DNA of 64,000 nucleotides from Psychrobacter sp. M13 (GCF_030718935.1 NZ_CP132194.1:1612001-1676000), one strand, 5' to 3'; counted from the first letter of the stretch, positions 48,269 through 56,957 are shown. Numbers and translations are program-made. The notes: generated by a model from the letters alone, not told the origin.

Positions 48269-50582
48269 ATAGGCGAACCTCAATTTGTTTTAAGTGAAGA
48301 TCTGTAGCAATCGCATCTAAATGAGGGCTGAGCTGGTGCAGCTGATTGATAGAGCTTGATGACATCGGGTGCATGAATTCCTGATCAGCATGTTCGTGAC
48401 CGTAAAGCGCGCAAATCAGATAGTCAGGCACACGCCCTGTGAGCATAGACCTCAGCTGATGACGCAACCAATTGTCCTGATGACTAAAAAAGTCTTGCAA
48501 CTGATAGCGGACTCGGCTTGGCGTGATACTGGCAAAGCCTTTTGGATTTTTTTGGTAAATTTGAATGAGGGGTTGTTCTGACTGTAAGATGTCATCGATG
48601 GGATAACGCGCTGCTGGATATAAAGGATTATAGATAGCGGCAAATTGCTCAATATAAATCATATAGTTTTGAATAGCCGTTATCAAAAACTTGCTAAGAG
48701 GAATGAGCCTACCATCAGACTGCGCATGACGCTCTTCTTTGTCAGATACCCATAGCATGCGCCGCTGAAAGTCAAACTGGTGTAGCAAGCCCGGTGCATG
48801 CTTGACTGGGCGAATACCGGTTTGGATCATAACAATGTGCCATAGCCAAATGCTATAACTATTGAACTGTGCAATATAGCGATCCATGTGGGATTTTAAC
48901 TTGCCATTAAAGCTCTCGGCACTGACAGCCAGTTGATTAAAGAACTGCTGGCACGTTGTGGTCTTTAGTGCCATATCACTACCAATGTGGCTTCTATGCC
49001 CGTTCATCGGTACGCTACACTCATCTATTAAAAGTGCTTTTTGCTCATCATCGCAGTATTCAGTTATCAGCTCTATCGCTTTTATATAAGTTTGCTCTAG
49101 CTCTACTGTTTTAGTGCTAAGGTAATACAGTGCAGAGCTATGCCGTACATCAATACCTGTGATCATATCAGCATATAAGGGCTTATTAAGCTCGTTTTTG
49201 ATGAGGATAAATAGGCCTGCTTCAATATATTGCGGACTCAGTGTTGGCAGGTTAAGCAGATCTTTAGCATAAGAGATAGCGTCTTTAACAGTATCGGATG
49301 AAACGGTAATTTTATCCTCAAGCATAGATTGCAAAGGGTCAGGCAATGCACGATAAAAGGTACTGCCATAGCTTTGTCTGTGGGCAAGCAGATGACTTCG
49401 AGTATTGGTCGTCACATCAATCATGATGGCAATGCTACTAACTTTACGGACACGGTCATAGACCAAATACTGCCGTTGACTGTGACTACATTGCCAATCA
49501 GCAATGATGCTATCGATACTAAGTCCACTTAATAGTGACAGTAGTAAGACGACATACCCAGTGCCACTTTCTTTATCAACACTCATAAAGCGCTGCCAAA
49601 GCGTGGCAAATAACATCTGATACCCGGTAATGCTTAACTGACGATGATTGGTTGGGAAATGAAATTGATTACGGCGGGCATGTTGATGGTTATTTTTCAA
49701 TCGCCATTGTTGCAGCTCAGAGGATTTAGCAATTTGTGTGGCTGGCTTAAAGTCATTGTCTAGCAAAGGTACTTCGTCGTCATCAGCAATATTTTCAGCG
49801 ATTGCCACGTTATTTTTCTTTTTTGATTGTTTCGTACCAAACACTATTCTCTGTAGTGGCTCACCATCGATATGCATCACTTTCTTAGTGACTGCTTGAG
49901 CCGACTTTATGCGTTTAGTATTTTCAGTATAGGTTTTACCAATAAAAGCTTTATTATCAATCGCTACCTCATAAGCCAACCTGATTTGACCGATTTTACT
50001 AGCAAGATATTGGTTCGCTGTTTCACCTGTTGCCTCTTCCTGTTTGACGCTCGTTTCATATTGTCTGATATAAGATAAGCATGAAGACAAGCTATCGCAT
50101 TGATCGTGAATGCGGATTAACTGGTCGAGAATGCCACGTTGTGGATCAGAAGGTCTTAGTGCCATACGAACACGCACACCAAGCTTATCTATTTTGGCAA
50201 AGTGCTTATCATGGCGTACTGCGATCATAACCATAACCTTTAAGTAGCCACTCATAAACCGCCAAGCATTACTCTTAACGTCTATGGCACCATACGCCTG
50301 ATAAAAGACAATTAGCATATAGGTAACCGCCCACACGCCTGTTTTGCCTTGCCGAGTGATTTGATTCATCACATCTACACAGTCTAACCCAGTAAAGTCT
50401 GCAAAATTAGGTTCTGGTGTTGATTGTAATGAATCAATATCATCATCTGGCACTAAACTTATCACATCGATCATAAGCTGAGACATTTGTATGTGATGTG
50501 GTGAATCTATTGGGATAAGCTTATCCAACACTCGCCTGTCGGTCACATCATTAAATAATTTAGTGTGCCCCATAAGATGCAT
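48261..50582 (-). CDS. Degenerate tyrosine-recombinase-like protein (second gene of trio)
   Basis: The protein has 773 aa. The C-terminal third resembles a tyrosine recombinase: IQTGIRPVKHAPGL near residue 590 (arginine I), WLRHQLRSMLTGR near 705 (H-x-x-R box), and ALYGHEHADQEF near 725. Where the nucleophile Tyr should follow the GH motif there is Phe-Met-His, so this copy may be catalytically inactive and act as a partner. The N-terminal 550 aa have no recognised domain. It overlaps the first trio gene by 23 bases and the third by eight, so all three are translationally coupled. Confidence 0.68.
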   Translation of the reverse strand: MHLMGHTKLFNDVTDRRVLDKLIPIDSPHHIQMSQLMIDVISLVPDDDIDSLQSTPEPNFADFTGLDCVDVMNQITRQGKTGVWAVTYMLIVFYQAYGAIDVKSNAWRFMSGYLKVMVMIAVRHDKHFAKIDKLGVRVRMALRPSDPQRGILDQLIRIHDQCDSLSSCLSYIRQYETSVKQEEATGETANQYLASKIGQIRLAYEVAIDNKAFIGKTYTENTKRIKSAQAVTKKVMHIDGEPLQRIVFGTKQSKKKNNVAIAENIADDDEVPLLDNDFKPATQIAKSSELQQWRLKNNHQHARRNQFHFPTNHRQLSITGYQMLFATLWQRFMSVDKESGTGYVVLLLSLLSGLSIDSIIADWQCSHSQRQYLVYDRVRKVSSIAIMIDVTTNTRSHLLAHRQSYGSTFYRALPDPLQSMLEDKITVSSDTVKDAISYAKDLLNLPTLSPQYIEAGLFILIKNELNKPLYADMITGIDVRHSSALYYLSTKTVELEQTYIKAIELITEYCDDEQKALLIDECSVPMNGHRSHIGSDMALKTTTCQQFFNQLAVSAESFNGKLKSHMDRYIAQFNSYSIWLWHIVMIQTGIRPVKHAPGLLHQFDFQRRMLWVSDKEERHAQSDGRLIPLSKFLITAIQNYMIYIEQFAAIYNPLYPAARYPIDDILQSEQPLIQIYQKNPKGFASITPSRVRYQLQDFFSHQDNWLRHQLRSMLTGRVPDYLICALYGHEHADQEFMHPMSSSSINQLHQLSPHLDAIATDLHLKQIEVRLYG

Positions 50583-51129
50583 CCATCCAATTCAGGTTTT
50601 TGGGCAGCCCCAGCATCACCTCATCATTGGCTAATTTACACTGCTGATACTCATAAGCACTTTGGCTGATACCAGCAAACCTACAATAATTATCTACCGT
50701 TAGGCGCTCAATATTCATGAGTTCGCAAATAATGCTTTTTGGTGCACTGGAGCTTAAAGCCTTTAGGAACTCAGGATGATTAATTCCCCTTGAGAAGGCT
50801 AGCTCGATCACCTCACTCCAAGCTAAGCGCTTAATATCTCTCAGGCTTTCAGCAGCAACTAAGCAAGGCTGACGTGAACTAGTCTCTTCTATTAGAATTT
50901 CATCAAACCTTCTAAACTCATTAAAAAAATAATAAGTCGAATCTTTACCAATCACCAATCGTAGCGGTGGGCGGTAATAATCATCCAAGCCACCTATATT
51001 TATACTAGCTATTCTTGGCCTAAATTGATGCCATATCAGCAATGCCTTTTGCGCATCTTGATGAACAACCAGATTATATTTACTAAAAGTTATAAACTTC
51101 TGAGTAGGCCTTAGATGAATACTATTCAT
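50560..51129 (-). CDS. Trio leader protein, 189 aa
   Basis: This is the first gene of the three-gene recombinase operon. It is soluble with no signal peptide. The C-terminal part (about residues 145-185) contains TVDNYCRFAGISQSAYEYQQ, which looks like a helix-turn-helix; the N-terminal part is alpha/beta with VVHQDAQKALLIWHQF. I do not recognise the family; a DNA-binding targeting or regulatory subunit is plausible. No strong ribosome site is seen before the ATG. Its 3' end overlaps the second gene by 23 bases. Confidence 0.65.
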   Translation of the reverse strand: MNSIHLRPTQKFITFSKYNLVVHQDAQKALLIWHQFRPRIASINIGGLDDYYRPPLRLVIGKDSTYYFFNEFRRFDEILIEETSSRQPCLVAAESLRDIKRLAWSEVIELAFSRGINHPEFLKALSSSAPKSIICELMNIERLTVDNYCRFAGISQSAYEYQQCKLANDEVMLGLPKNLNWMDASYGAH

Positions 51130-51260
51130 TTTAATATGGTTAATAGTGAATTATACTAATTATGATATGTTATAACTTATCGATTGTAAAGCCTTTAATC
51201 TTGCTGTTATATTTTTATTTTTGGATAACTGAAATACTGGATTCATAATCATTTTTTAGA

Positions 51261-51305
51261 CAAAAAAAACACTCTTCAGCCTTTGATAAATAAAGGCTAA
51301 AGAGT
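51261..51305 (-). terminator. Terminator of the XRE regulator gene
   Basis: On the minus strand, ACTCTTTAGCCTTT pairs with AAAGGCTGAAGAGT (one mismatch) and a run of eight T follows. It separates the regulator from the recombinase trio. Confidence 0.82.
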
Positions 51306-51374
51306 ATGTTAAAATTTCAGTTTTAGTTAGGTGAGGAGGTTAACGTCTTATATCAGTAGACCTTCCTATCAAGC

Positions 51375-51593
51375 TTAGTTTTCTTCATTCTCATCGGGAA
51401 CATACTTCAAAATATCCCCTGGGGTGATTTTTAATACTTGGCACAACTTACTCAAGGTATCGAATTCTATGCGAGTTGTCTCATCGTTATAAATTCTATG
51501 AAGCGTTGACTTGCTGATATCCGTCATCCTTACTAAGTCTGCAACTCGCAATCTTCTTTCCGCTAAAAGCACTGGTAGATTACATGAAATCAC
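51375..51593 (-). CDS. Small XRE-family transcription regulator
   Basis: The 72-aa single-domain helix-turn-helix repressor is of the YozG-like Cro/C1 type: LLAERRLRVADLVRMTDIS followed by KSTLHRIYNDETTRIEFDTL, then LKITPGDILKY. The start is a GTG with AAGGA seven bases upstream. An imperfect 23-bp inverted repeat just upstream fits autoregulation. Genes of this type commonly control lysogeny-like states or toxin/defence genes. It is divergent from the zinc-ribbon-like gene, so it could control both. Confidence 0.85.
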   Translation of the reverse strand: MISCNLPVLLAERRLRVADLVRMTDISKSTLHRIYNDETTRIEFDTLSKLCQVLKITPGDILKYVPDENEEN

Positions 51594-51607
51594 AATAAAA
51601 TCCTTAT

Positions 51608-51630
51608 TGGTAAGTAAAAAATACTTGCCA
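51608..51630. promoter_or_regulatory. Operator-like inverted repeat before the XRE gene
   Basis: TGGTAAGTA (51608-51616), a five-A spacer, then TACTTGCCA (51622-51630) is complementary at eight of nine positions. It lies 15 bases upstream of the XRE start codon, where a Cro-like repressor would bind. Confidence 0.6.
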
Positions 51631-51843
51631 GTGACTACTTTTCTGTTAAAATAATACTCGTTGGCAATAACTAAGTTTTCGTCAAAAACTATTTTGTGCT
51701 GACTAACGCTCTATTATGTCATAGACTCATCTTGCTGCTCAATAACTGGCTAACTATGATGGGTGCGACTTGTTCAATAGATATAGTCACTATAAAAATG
51801 TGACACTAATCATAGTCATTCTGCCATTAAAAAGGAGTATATT

Positions 51844-52164
51844 GTGGGCATCAAGATTGAATGGAGCATGACACAAAATGCTTGGGACAAACGGGTCTGT
51901 GAAGATTATTGGGCCTATAATCATAAAATCAGCTATATAGATTATGTACGTATGCTTTGTCAAAAATATAATATTAGCTCTCAAACATTATTTGAAACTA
52001 TAAGCCAATGCTATGCTTGCTTAGATGATGTTTGTTGTGAATATTGTGGTAGCGCCTGTCCAATTGAAGTACCTGCTGATATCGCCTATATGCGGGCAAA
52101 AGAGAGTTGGTTTTGTGCAGTATGTGAGCATGCTATGTGGAGAAGTAACTTCATTAGTAAATAA
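51844..52164 (+). CDS. Cysteine-rich zinc-ribbon-like small protein
   Basis: The 106-aa soluble protein has a cysteine cluster in its C-terminal half: Cys 56, 59, 64, 65, 68, 72, 91 and 94. The knuckles CEYC (65-68) and CAVC (91-94) look like a four-Cys zinc ribbon. It starts at GTG 51844 with AAGGAG seven bases upstream; an internal ATG at codon 8 is possible. I recognise no named family. It is divergent from the XRE regulator and may be under its control; a nucleic-acid-binding or adaptor role is inference. Confidence 0.7.
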   Translation: MGIKIEWSMTQNAWDKRVCEDYWAYNHKISYIDYVRMLCQKYNISSQTLFETISQCYACLDDVCCEYCGSACPIEVPADIAYMRAKESWFCAVCEHAMWRSNFISK

Positions 52165-52261
52165 ATAATCAAATCTACTTTTGGCTGAAAAACTGATATT
52201 TTATCTGACATAATCAATCCCTCTCACTCAAAGCGCTAACTCTATTTGTATTCATAACGAT

Positions 52262-52680
52262 TTAGTTTTCGTTGACTTTATCCCAGATAATTTGCGAATA
52301 ATTGATTAGGTCTCTATCGGTCAGACTTTAGTATCGAATAGCCCATTTAACCTTGCGACTATTTTTGATGGCCAGTCCTCTTGTTTATCCTTAGTATTGC
52401 CAGCTCCACTGCTACCAGTATTCAGTGGAAATAAACTATCCTCTTACAGCTTTAAATCCTATTGACGTAGTTTAGAAAAGCAGTAGTGACTCATGATAAT
52501 ATTACTGAAATAAATCTCATCATCATCGAGCCTCTCACGTAGTATAGGTTGCAGATCGCTAGCGTAAAAACTTAGCTTATCTATATCCTCATTATCGTAA
52601 TCGATAATCTGCGACATAAACTCATATTGACGGGTTCAATCATGATGATCTTGCACTAAGTCACCTCGGCGCATTAGCAG
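52262..52680 (-). pseudogene. HsdR C-terminal relic (type I restriction subunit R)
   Basis: Minus-strand conceptual translation gives the type I restriction R-subunit C-terminal pattern: DLVQDHHD, stop, TRQYEFMSQIIDYDNEDIDK, LSFYASDLQPILRERLDDD, FSNIIMSHYCFSKLRQ, stop, DLKL, stop, then SKIVARLNGLFDTKV. A frameshift follows, then TDRDLINYSQIIWDKVNEN. Several in-frame stops and one frameshift show it is dead. No upstream helicase or nuclease part and no hsdM/hsdS remain. It marks a former type I restriction system near the BREX island. The match is from recalled family patterns. Confidence 0.72.
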
Positions 52681-52972
52681 CCCTTTTAGTATTTATCATT
52701 GTGTTTATTAGTCTTTAAACAGCTGGCTAGCGCTAAAACTCACTGACGATTATGCTTTTAATAAAATTATTTTATGGATTAAGTAATAATTTCTTAGATG
52801 CTTATAGCCTTGTTAACGAGGGTTTAAGATTATTAGCGTGATGAATAGATATCGATAACGATTAGATATAGGTAGTAGCAAAAAAAGATGCTAACGCTAT
52901 ATAAGGCATATTGTTAGCACCCTTTTTGGGTTCGGAAATTTACTCAGGCGAGTTTGTCAAAATTGGGGTTTG

Positions 52973-53020
52973 AATAACCCTTTCGTCAGCTCAAAGCTTT
53001 GAGCTGACGAAAGGGTTATT
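52973..53020. repeat. Perfect 48-bp palindrome without spacer
   Basis: The two 24-bp arms, beginning AATAACCCTTTCGTCAGC, are exact reverse complements and meet at AAAG|CTTT with no loop. The region is flanked by unrelated sequence. Perfect spacer-free palindromes of this length are unstable in most bacteria and not typical terminators. Confidence 0.85.
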
Positions 53021-53119
53021 ATAGTTAAATCTAAACTCGCTCACATACAGTTCACTGTAACTCTGATAGCTATCAGTATAAACAAAGCTGCCAGGCTTGG
53101 TAATGAGTACTATTATGAT

Positions 53120-53400
53120 TTATTTACTCTCTTGCTATAGAAATAGCATAAACCTTACTCTTTCGCTTTAGAATATCCAACACGACTGTTTTATTAGTAG
53201 CGACACAGCTAATTTTACCTTTGCATACATCCCGCCAAAATAAGCTTCACCATCAGAAAGCTCATCGTCTTCTAATAAGAGATGGTAATTTACCACAAGC
53301 CTAATTTAATGATAGAAAAGCGCAGCAGTGTTAGGCTGAATATTGAGTAAACCTACGGTGGTTCTAGCGGTCACTTCAGCCCTACAGAACTCTCATAGCC
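53120..53400 (-). pseudogene. Possible decayed coding stretch
   Basis: On the minus strand, broken frames join as YHLLLEDDELSDGEAYF, then GGMYAKVKLA, then after a shift VATNKTVVLDILKRKSKVYA and a stop. The amino-acid make-up looks protein-like. The parent gene is not identified. Low confidence. Confidence 0.25.
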
Positions 53401-53499
53401 GTCACCTTTATTTTTGATTATTTTACGACAAGTTACCTTTATAAAAGCAGAATAGCATAGTGCCTAGCGAGAGCATCTCTAAGTTTTTATTATCGTGTT

Positions 53500-54906
53500 C
53501 TATATAAGATTCACAAAGCTGGGTACTGTATATCCCATTGCATAGGCTGCTTCTTCCATAGCATTCATGCACATTGGAGTATTAGCGAACGCACCGAGCG
53601 TAATAACTGAGCCAGCAACAATCGCACCTCCACAGGTAGCTGCTCTGATAGCAATAGAAATATTTGTCCAATTACTGTCTTCTTGGGCTTGCTGTAATCT
53701 AGGGTCATAAGATAGCATTGTCGCCATTGCGACTGTTGGGTCAATACTATCTCCATTTTCATAAACCTTAATAATTAGTTCAGACCAGTCTTTTGATAGT
53801 ATTTTGATAGCTTCTGGACTTAACTCACCCAGACTCAAGATCATAGATGAGTATGGACTTTGGTCACTCTCATATACTGCTAAGTAAGGCGACCTCCCTT
53901 TATTAAAACCTGTCAAAACAAAATCTAACTCTTCTTTAGCGCTGTCATAATCATAGTTACTTTTCAGTGTTCGCTGGCAATCATCAGGAGATGCTAGAGT
54001 ATTACTAATATTTCCACCTAGAACAGGTAGAAACGTAATAACCTCATTTTTGCGTGCTTCTCTTGATTCTGCAGATGTACTTGCAGTAGCAAGAGGTAAT
54101 GTCATAAAACCTTCGCAAAGTGTTATGTTTTTTCTACTAATAGTTAAATCAAGTTTAGGGAACCAAGACCCTTTCTCTTTCCTAAATACTTTTTTATTCA
54201 ACAAAATAACTGCTCTTGGTTTTGTATCTTCAGTCGGTTTTATTGAAAATATTTTTTTGCTTCCTTTTGATCCTGCTTGTGCAAAAGCAGAATCAAAGCT
54301 TTGAAAGTCATCATATGAGTCTAAAATAAAATCACGAGTCATGGGAAGACCTCTTAAGTGAGAGCCATCCGATGGATCTGTACCAGACTTCTCGGTAACT
54401 GCGACCTTATTGTTTGCCTCTTTCTCAAAAAAGTCATCTGAATTTTTCATCATAGCCAACAGTTGACAGCTAGTCATATCGTCATGTTCATAACATGCTT
54501 GATCAAACCATGACTTGATACTTTCACGATATTCTTTACCATCTTCATAGCTCATTGCAAAATTCTGACTTCTAATAAGTTTATTAATCGGCTCATTATA
54601 ATCTAGAGTCATACTGGTTTCATCAGCCCGACTTTTCATTGCCAAGTAATAATTTTCGAACGCCTTCTTAAAATTCCTTTCTCTATGCCTACCTTTCAAA
54701 AAGGATTCGGCTCTCATTAAATGAGTATCAGGAGAGTCGTTATTAACTTGCCTAATATCTGTATTAATTATATTATCTGATAAATAAGAAATATCTTCAT
54801 TGAGAAGTCCCGTATTAGCAAATGCTATTGTTGTCATAAAACTGCATGATAGCCCAAGCGCTAATACTTGAGGATTTAATGCCTTTTTTAAACTGGACCT
54901 ATTCAT
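53500..54906 (-). CDS. Secreted hypothetical protein with Sel1-like segment
   Basis: The 468-aa product starts MNRSSLKKALNPQVLALGLS with a Sec signal peptide cleaved near AFA (residue 31). One Sel1/TPR-like segment is visible near residues 60-100, HLMRAESFLKGRHRERNFKK onward. The C-terminal 40 aa are hydrophobic and Gly/Ala-rich and could associate with membranes. The start at 54906 is chosen because GGAG lies nine bases upstream; the frame open to 55047 overlaps the upstream gene and lacks a ribosome site. It is the third gene of a minus-strand operon with two WG-repeat proteins, 40 bp apart. Function unknown. Confidence 0.65.
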   Translation of the reverse strand: MNRSSLKKALNPQVLALGLSCSFMTTIAFANTGLLNEDISYLSDNIINTDIRQVNNDSPDTHLMRAESFLKGRHRERNFKKAFENYYLAMKSRADETSMTLDYNEPINKLIRSQNFAMSYEDGKEYRESIKSWFDQACYEHDDMTSCQLLAMMKNSDDFFEKEANNKVAVTEKSGTDPSDGSHLRGLPMTRDFILDSYDDFQSFDSAFAQAGSKGSKKIFSIKPTEDTKPRAVILLNKKVFRKEKGSWFPKLDLTISRKNITLCEGFMTLPLATASTSAESREARKNEVITFLPVLGGNISNTLASPDDCQRTLKSNYDYDSAKEELDFVLTGFNKGRSPYLAVYESDQSPYSSMILSLGELSPEAIKILSKDWSELIIKVYENGDSIDPTVAMATMLSYDPRLQQAQEDSNWTNISIAIRAATCGGAIVAGSVITLGAFANTPMCMNAMEEAAYAMGYTVPSFVNLI

Positions 54907-54946
54907 AACCGTTATCTCCATTAGAAAATTTATTAACCCTAATACT

Positions 54947-55813
54947 TTAACGCTTTTTATCCTCCTCACCTTTCTTATTAATAGTGATCCATAAACCACC
55001 TTTTTTAACTTTTGCAATACCTTCCGAAAAAGAAGAACCATCTTCAAAAACTATTGGCATAACTATCTCTCCTTGCTGGTTGATAAATCCATATCTACCT
55101 TCATATCCAACACGCGCCAGCCCTTCTGCAAAGCTAACAGCACTGTCATATTTTGGCGATACAACCTCTTGACCTTGCTGATTTAAAAAGCCGTATTTAT
55201 TGTTCTTCTTAACCACTACCAAACCTTCTGAAAACGGTAAATCAATGAGATCGTATTCAACTGGAACAACTAATTTACCTTGTTTATTAATTAGTCCTTG
55301 CTTAGAGTCTGTCTCCACTAAGGCTAACCCATTCAAAAAGACTTCAGAATAAGAAAAGGGGTTAAGGTTGTAGTACTTATCGACGTCTAAAACCTCTGAT
55401 CCTGTTTTATCGATAAATATATATCGTCCGTCTTTTCTGACTCGTGCCAAGCCATCTGAGAACCTGCTCGGTCGATCGTATTCAAACGGAATGACTATCT
55501 TTCCTTGGATATTTATAAACCCAGATTTATTATTTTTCTCAACACTAGCAAGCCCTTCTGAAAAAATGCCAACATCATCATATTCAATAGGTATAACAAG
55601 CTTACCTTGGCTATTCATGAACCCATATTTATCTTTTTGCTCAACCGTTACTAAACCCTCAGAAAAGGTTTCGCATAGTACCGTGCCGTAAGAGGATTGG
55701 TATTCTTGATCTATCTCACAACGCTCTGAGACCTGAGAGGCAAAAACATAAGAAGTACCAGTAAGCATGAAAAATGCTACTACACTCTTTTTTAAAGTTC
55801 GACTCATCATCAT
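54947..55813 (-). CDS. Secreted WG-repeat protein, 288 aa
   Basis: The product has a signal peptide (cleavage near SYVFA, residue 25) and about six WG (KWG-type) repeats of roughly 37 aa. Each has a glycine-aromatic-containing unit such as YGFMNSQGKLVIPIEYDD, FSEGLASVEKNNKSGFINIQ and so on. WG repeats build beta structures, probably for protein or surface binding. AAGAGGT precedes the first of three ATGs. It is in operon with the larger WG-repeat gene upstream and the 468-aa gene downstream (40-bp spacings). A similar but larger paralogue is its neighbour. Confidence 0.8.
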   Translation of the reverse strand: MMMSRTLKKSVVAFFMLTGTSYVFASQVSERCEIDQEYQSSYGTVLCETFSEGLVTVEQKDKYGFMNSQGKLVIPIEYDDVGIFSEGLASVEKNNKSGFINIQGKIVIPFEYDRPSRFSDGLARVRKDGRYIFIDKTGSEVLDVDKYYNLNPFSYSEVFLNGLALVETDSKQGLINKQGKLVVPVEYDLIDLPFSEGLVVVKKNNKYGFLNQQGQEVVSPKYDSAVSFAEGLARVGYEGRYGFINQQGEIVMPIVFEDGSSFSEGIAKVKKGGLWITINKKGEEDKKR

Positions 55814-55853
55814 GTTTAACCTCTTTATTATATTTATAAACTCTTAGCCCTTA

Positions 55854-56957
55854 TTACCCCATACCACATCGGTTAGCAAATTTGTCTTCCTCATTTTCCA
55901 CAGCCTCTGCCATATTAGAAATGATAGAACCAAGCTCATCATATTTTGGCTCTACGATCACTCTACCTTTTTCATCAACTAGGCCATAGTTACCATTGTG
56001 TTTAACGACTAATAACTTGTTTGAAAACGATCTAATATCTTCATATTCAAGAGGAAGCACTAGCTCTCCTGAGCTGTCGATAAGACCATATTCATTACCT
56101 TTTTTGACTTTGACTATGTTTCCTTTGCGCTCAACCATCCTCTTAAAATCCTTGAGTTGAACGATGTAGTCATACTCTAATTGTGCTATCAGTTCACCTT
56201 TATTATTGATTAAGCCATATTTTCCTTCATCGTTCTGCACTATCAACATGCCGTTGGTGACATGCCCATTTGCAAATCCATACACTTCTGAATAGTCTTC
56301 ATTCTCAGCAATAGCGTATGAGCCATCAAAAAAAATGACATTACTTCCTTGCTTATCGATATAGCTTGTTTTTCCATCTTCTATCACTTGAGCCAAGCCT
56401 TCAGAAAACTGGCGGGCAAAATCAAACTTAAAAGGGATAACTGTTTCTCCTTTTGAGTTGATATAGCCATACTTACCGTTTTTCTGTACACCAGCCAGCC
56501 CTTCAGAGAAATTATCAGCATCATCATATATAATAGGGATAACTATTCTGTTCTGTTTATCAATGAAGCCAAATTTACTTTCTCGGCCAACAGCTGCTAG
56601 CCCTTTTGAAAAATGTCTAACCAAATCATATTTAGTGGAGATGACTTCTCTACCTTGAGTATTGACGAAGCCATACTTACCATCTTTTTTGACAGCTAAA
56701 AAACCTTCTTTAAACTCAGGATATAATAAGTCATATTCAGTAGGGACGACTGTTTGACCTTTCTTGTTTACAAGTCCATATTTACTATTTTTTTCAACTT
56801 CAATTAGCCCCTCAAAAAAATAAAGACCTTCAGTTTCCTGAAGATCTAATGTTGGCGCACAAGTATAGAATTTTTCTGAGGTGCTAGCTTGAGAGACAAT
56901 CGTTAGGATTGATAATGTGATAGTACTGAGTCTTAAAAGCCAGCTTAATCTGCTCAT
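55854..56957 (-). CDS. Secreted WG-repeat protein, 367 aa
   Basis: It is the first gene of the operon, with a Sec signal (WLLRLSTITLSILTIVSQAS, cleavage near residue 25) and about eight WG repeats, e.g. KYGLVNKKGQTVVPTEYD and YGYINSKGETVIPFKFD. One degenerate spacer lies around residues 195-225 (NVIFFDGSYAIAENEDYSEV). I place the start at 56957 because AAGG lies nine bases upstream; the upstream ATGs at 56966 and 56996 would add a charged tail. It is a probable paralogue of the next gene by tandem duplication. Divergent from the lipoprotein-sigma pair. Confidence 0.78.
   Translation of the reverse strand: MSRLSWLLRLSTITLSILTIVSQASTSEKFYTCAPTLDLQETEGLYFFEGLIEVEKNSKYGLVNKKGQTVVPTEYDLLYPEFKEGFLAVKKDGKYGFVNTQGREVISTKYDLVRHFSKGLAAVGRESKFGFIDKQNRIVIPIIYDDADNFSEGLAGVQKNGKYGYINSKGETVIPFKFDFARQFSEGLAQVIEDGKTSYIDKQGSNVIFFDGSYAIAENEDYSEVYGFANGHVTNGMLIVQNDEGKYGLINNKGELIAQLEYDYIVQLKDFKRMVERKGNIVKVKKGNEYGLIDSSGELVLPLEYEDIRSFSNKLLVVKHNGNYGLVDEKGRVIVEPKYDELGSIISNMAEAVENEEDKFANRCGMG

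Larger units (their letters stand above)
45116..51129 (-). mobile_element. Three-gene tyrosine-recombinase mobile element (trio)
   Basis: Three overlapping minus-strand genes encode a 189-aa protein, a 773-aa recombinase-like protein and a 1050-aa recombinase. Such trios are known movers of cargo such as defence genes, in the style of RIT/Tn554-like and gamma-mobile-trio elements. Assignment to any named class is inference. I could not define element ends or target repeats. BREX lies just downstream and could be its cargo. Confidence 0.55.
52681..53499. other. Decayed, gene-free DNA, 0.8 kb
   Basis: This stretch has no intact ORF of note. It holds a weak terminator-like stem near 52898-52925 (GCTAAC/GTTAGC then a T run), a perfect 48-bp palindrome at 52973-53020 and a possible decayed coding stretch near 53120-53400. 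It looks like a deletion/insertion scar zone between two functional blocks. Confidence 0.6.

Noticed and set aside
50560..51129. TnsA-like endonuclease at the head of the recombinase trio
   Set aside because: No catalytic D/E-x-Q-x-K arrangement could be recognised, and the neighbours are tyrosine recombinases, not TnsB/TnsC.
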